Source: an uncultured Gammaproteobacteria bacterium
Lineage (GTDB): Bacteria > Pseudomonadota > Gammaproteobacteria > DRLM01
NCBI GenBank assembly: GCA_947259075.1
Contig: CAMYKQ010000028.1
Location: forward strand, 1 to 64,000
Length of the DNA stretch: 64,000 bases
Reading direction: 5' to 3'
Shown here: piece by piece, positions 61,820-64,000 of the stretch
Layout: every line of letters begins with the position of its first letter
How positions within the stretch are numbered: position 1 is the first letter of the stretch
Made by a program: the position numbers and the translations under genes
The notes under the pieces: generated by a model
The model's database searches: none
Seen by the model: only the letters and a program-made list of their open reading frames with translations
Told to the model about the DNA's origin: nothing

Positions 61820-62695
61820 ATGTCTTTCAAACGCAGCATTTCACTCACCGCCGCCCTCATCGCGGCCTTCAGTTCATCCGCCACCCTCGCCGCCCCGCTC
61901 ACCATTGACGGGAATCTCGGCGATTGGGGCATCAGTGTCGCCGACAATAACGCCAGCGACTTCACCCATCTGAAGACCGACATCGGTCTGCTCGGCTTCC
62001 ATTTGGAAGACCAAAACGATCTTGCCGCCAACGGCGCCTATCTCGGCCCTCAATACGGCGGACAAAACTACGATGCGGAATTCATGGGCGTGGCGCGACA
62101 AGGCGGCACCCTGTACATCGCCATCGTCACCGGCCAGCGGCCCGACAACGGCTTCAGCAATTATTCGCCGGGCGATATCCGCATCAGCACCAGCGACGGC
62201 CTCATCGGCATCGAAGTCGGCGGCGGCGCGGGCGGCGGCAGCGGCACGGCCCTCAGCGAGGGCGCCAGCGGCTCTACCTACGGCCTGAAATCGAACGGCT
62301 ACACCCTGAGCCACGGCAGCACCCAGGCGGCGCAAACCGCCGGTTCGGTGTGGAGCGACGTGGACTGGATCCTCGATCCAATCGGTCCGGTGCAAGAAAA
62401 AGTGCAATTCTCCATCAACGGCGCCAGTCAACAGCTAGGCAGCGCCGACTTCATTTTCACGCGCAACGGCGTCACCGGTCAGCACGCCATCATCGAACTG
62501 GCGATCAGCACCAGCCTCTTCGGCGCGAGTACGCTCGAGTCGATCTTCTGGGCGCCGAGCTGCGGCAACGATGAACTCAGTGTCTCCATGCCCGTGCGCA
62601 TCACCCAAGTGCCGGAACCGGCCGCCCTCGGCCTTTTCGGACTGGGCTTGCTGGCGATGGGCGTACAGCGTCGCCGGCGGCGCGCTACCGCCTAA
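61820..62695 (+). CDS. PEP-CTERM sorting domain protein
   Basis: 291 aa. Signal peptide to LAA/PLTIDG. The C-terminus has the full PEP-CTERM tripartite signal: VPEPAALG, a hydrophobic helix (LFGLGLLAMGV) and a basic tail (QRRRRRATA). It should be recognised by an exosortase and processed at the PEP motif. The N-terminal TIDGNLGDWG resembles the start of CBM9-like carbohydrate-binding domains, and a Gly/Ser-rich linker sits mid-protein. The substrate or ligand is unknown. It shares the sorting system implied by the acyltransferase at 44869. Confidence 0.9.
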   Translation: MSFKRSISLTAALIAAFSSSATLAAPLTIDGNLGDWGISVADNNASDFTHLKTDIGLLGFHLEDQNDLAANGAYLGPQYGGQNYDAEFMGVARQGGTLYIAIVTGQRPDNGFSNYSPGDIRISTSDGLIGIEVGGGAGGGSGTALSEGASGSTYGLKSNGYTLSHGSTQAAQTAGSVWSDVDWILDPIGPVQEKVQFSINGASQQLGSADFIFTRNGVTGQHAIIELAISTSLFGASTLESIFWAPSCGNDELSVSMPVRITQVPEPAALGLFGLGLLAMGVQRRRRRATA

Positions 62696-62803
62696 GCGAC
62701 CAAAGCGGCGCGCGACGCCGCGGATTCTCACTGACGGCCGCGCGCGGCCGGGACTCACCGGCACACGGAAGCCGACCCGCTCCCACTCCTTATTTTCCCG
62801 TCC

Positions 62804-62831
62804 AAAAATAAGCCCCGCATCGGCGGGGCTT
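62804..62831 (-). terminator. Rho-independent terminator on the minus strand
   Basis: AAGCCCCGC and GCGGGGCTT (9-bp arms, 62810-62831) are followed on the minus strand by TATTTTTGG. It serves rhlE transcripts, about 200 bp beyond the stop, and may also stop the opposite gene. Confidence 0.8.
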
Positions 62832-62928
62832 GAGTGGCGCAAAGCGCCCTTAGTTCATAAACACACGGAGCACGAGCGTTGCGCACGGCACAGGCTCTTG
62901 GATTAACCCGGCATCAAAACAAGCCCCT

Positions 62929-62999
62929 CTCTCCAACGCGGGAGAGGGGCTCAATTAAGTGATGCAATCAAGCCCCTTTCCCGCCGGGAGAGGAAGCGG
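62929..62999. repeat. Two dispersed palindromes in tandem
   Basis: AGCCCCTCTC...GAGAGGGGCT (62930-62951) and CAAGCCCCTTTCCC...GGGAGAGGAAG (62968-62997), both of the CCCTCTCCC family, directly after the rhlE stop. Confidence 0.75.
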
Positions 63000-63028
63000 C
63001 GTGAACCGGCTCCTTACTTGCCGCCGGA

Positions 63029-64000
63029 TTACTTGTCGGACTTATCCTCGGGCGCGGGCGTGCCGCGGCCGAACAGGGCGGGCACTTCGCGCCGCGCGGG
63101 ACGGTGGCGCACCACCGGCGCGGGACGCTGCGGCGCGGCCTGCTCACGGGGTTCAGCGAAGTCGCGGCGTGAGTCGAAATCACGGCGCGGCTGCGCTTGA
63201 TCCGCGAAACGCGGACGTTGTGGCGCATGACGGCGCTGGCCCTGCTCACCACGCGGGTTGGCCTGTTCATTGCGCGAAGCGGGATGCATCACATTACCAT
63301 TCACCTCACCACGCGGCTGCTCATGACGGCCGCCCCCTTGTCTTTGCCCGCCACGTTCGCCCTGTGGACGCCCAGCCGCGCGCGCCGGACGCGGACGCGC
63401 GCCTGCCTCCGGGCGGGCTTGATTACCGCGCGATTGATCGCCACGCGTTTGATCGCGCTGTCCTCGACCCAGGTAATTAGAACCGCGGCGCGCGGTATCA
63501 CGCTGAGGTTGCTCGCCCCGCGCCGCTCGCGGCGCGCCCCGCCCGCCGCGGTTATTACGGCCATTGGGAATGGCCTCGGCGCGGATGCTGGGATCATGTT
63601 CGAAACCAGGCACATTCACCACCGGCAGTTCACGTTTAATGAGGCGCTGAATACCGGACAATAAATCCAGCTCATCGACACACACCAGCGACACCGCCTC
63701 ACCGCTGGCACCGGCGCGGCCGGTGCGGCCGATGCGGTGCACGTAGTCTTCGGAGACATTGGGCAGTTCGAAATTCACCACATGCGGCAGCTGATCGATG
63801 TCGAGGCCACGCGCGGCGATGTCGGTGGCCACCAGCACGCGCACGGCGTTGGCCTTGAAATCAGCCAATGCCCGGGTGCGCGCGCCCTGACTTTTGTTGC
63901 CGTGAATCGCGGCGGCGCTGATGCCGTCCTTGTCCAATTGCTCGGCCAGGCGGTTGGCACCGTGCTTGGTGCGGGTGAACACCAGCACTTGGCGCCAGTC
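63029..64000 (-). CDS. rhlE: DEAD-box RNA helicase, RhlE type (C-terminal part)
   Basis: The window ends inside the gene. About 323 C-terminal residues are visible, containing the second RecA domain: motif [19 protein letters not shown], motif [15 protein letters not shown] and motif [12 protein letters not shown]. After it comes a long Arg/Gly/Gln-rich tail (about 170 residues) of RGG-like repeats, typical of RhlE proteins that bind RNA non-specifically. The N-terminal domain with DEAD lies beyond 64000. Confidence 0.9.
   Translation of the reverse strand, partial: DWRQVLVFTRTKHGANRLAEQLDKDGISAAAIHGNKSQGARTRALADFKANAVRVLVATDIAARGLDIDQLPHVVNFELPNVSEDYVHRIGRTGRAGASGEAVSLVCVDELDLLSGIQRLIKRELPVVNVPGFEHDPSIRAEAIPNGRNNRGGRGAPRAARGEQPQRDTARRGSNYLGRGQRDQTRGDQSRGNQARPEAGARPRPARAAGRPQGERGGQRQGGGRHEQPRGEVNGNVMHPASRNEQANPRGEQGQRRHAPQRPRFADQAQPRRDFDSRRDFAEPREQAAPQRPAPVVRHRPARREVPALFGRGTPAPEDKSDK

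Larger units (their letters stand above)
62696..63028. other. Intergenic region with terminator and dispersed palindromes
   Basis: 333 bp between the convergent PEP-CTERM and rhlE genes. It contains the rhlE terminator and two CCCCTCTC-type hairpins; no gene. Confidence 0.6.

Overview
The window is high-GC chromosomal DNA from a gammaproteobacterium. Support for this comes from several conserved blocks: truA-trpF-trpB-trpA-accD-folC-dedD, lptF/lptG divergent from pepA-holC-valS, the glrK-qseG-glrR two-component operon, prkA-yeaH-spoVR, and panB/panC/panD next to folK and pcnB. Every strong coding region reads as core or accessory bacterial metabolism. I see no prophage, plasmid, rRNA or CRISPR. 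The species cannot be named from the sequence alone. A PEP-CTERM protein and a PEP-CTERM-associated acyltransferase point to an environmental, exopolysaccharide-producing lineage rather than an enteric one.

Layout. 1-6143 (minus): tRNA pseudouridine synthase, the last tryptophan genes, accD, folC and the start of a DedD/SPOR gene. That last gene is cut by a perfect 78-bp foldback repeat occupying the first 193 bases, probably an assembly or contig-end artefact. 6301-11385: envelope genes (an outer-membrane barrel, a PBP7-type endopeptidase, a lipoprotein hydrolase coupled to a DUF4105 protein, a DUF3015 protein). 11700-20395: central carbon metabolism, with gnd-zwf-pgi on minus diverging from glgA and ppc on plus. 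20515-22222: aquaporin-arsenate reductase pair and an outer-membrane protein with a palindromic operator candidate. 22314-27001 (minus): pcnB-folK-deoxynucleoside kinase-panB-panC-panD with stop/start overlaps. 27097-32922: tRNA-Glu(CTC), an unusual amidase, a small FlgC/FlgE-like protein, a repeat cluster, an MFS transporter, an exported amidohydrolase and an RCC1-repeat lipoprotein. 33007-40774: lptF-lptG (LPS export) divergent from pepA-holC-orf-valS. valS carries two in-frame palindromic repeat insertions. 40812-44757: orphan OmpR-type regulator, OmpA-family protein, MscS channel, DUF2914 protein. 44869-49887: PEP-CTERM acyltransferase, then glrK-qseG-glrR preceded by three GlrR-type boxes. 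49913-51493: prfC. 51976-56680: prkA-yeaH-spoVR stress operon with a structured leader. 56965-59460: a large, solitary GspE-like protein with four tandem 30-residue MshEN-like motifs but a destroyed Walker B. 59585-59960: a decayed msrP remnant. 60118-62695: dienelactone hydrolase, a MITE-like element, a small secreted protein and a PEP-CTERM protein. 63029-64000: C-terminal part of an RhlE-type RNA helicase.

How the parts connect. gnd, zwf, pgi, glgA and ppc place hexose-phosphate routing, glycogen synthesis and anaplerosis side by side. lptF/lptG, the porin-like proteins, qseG and the GlrKR system concern the envelope. The acyltransferase and the PEP-CTERM protein belong to one exosortase-dependent sorting system whose exosortase is not in this window. 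Short palindromes of the CCCTCTCCC/GGGAGAGGG type are scattered between genes, and one lies inside valS. The best candidates for something undescribed are the degenerate GspE-like protein, the palindromic insertions in valS, and the GlrR-box array upstream of glrK.
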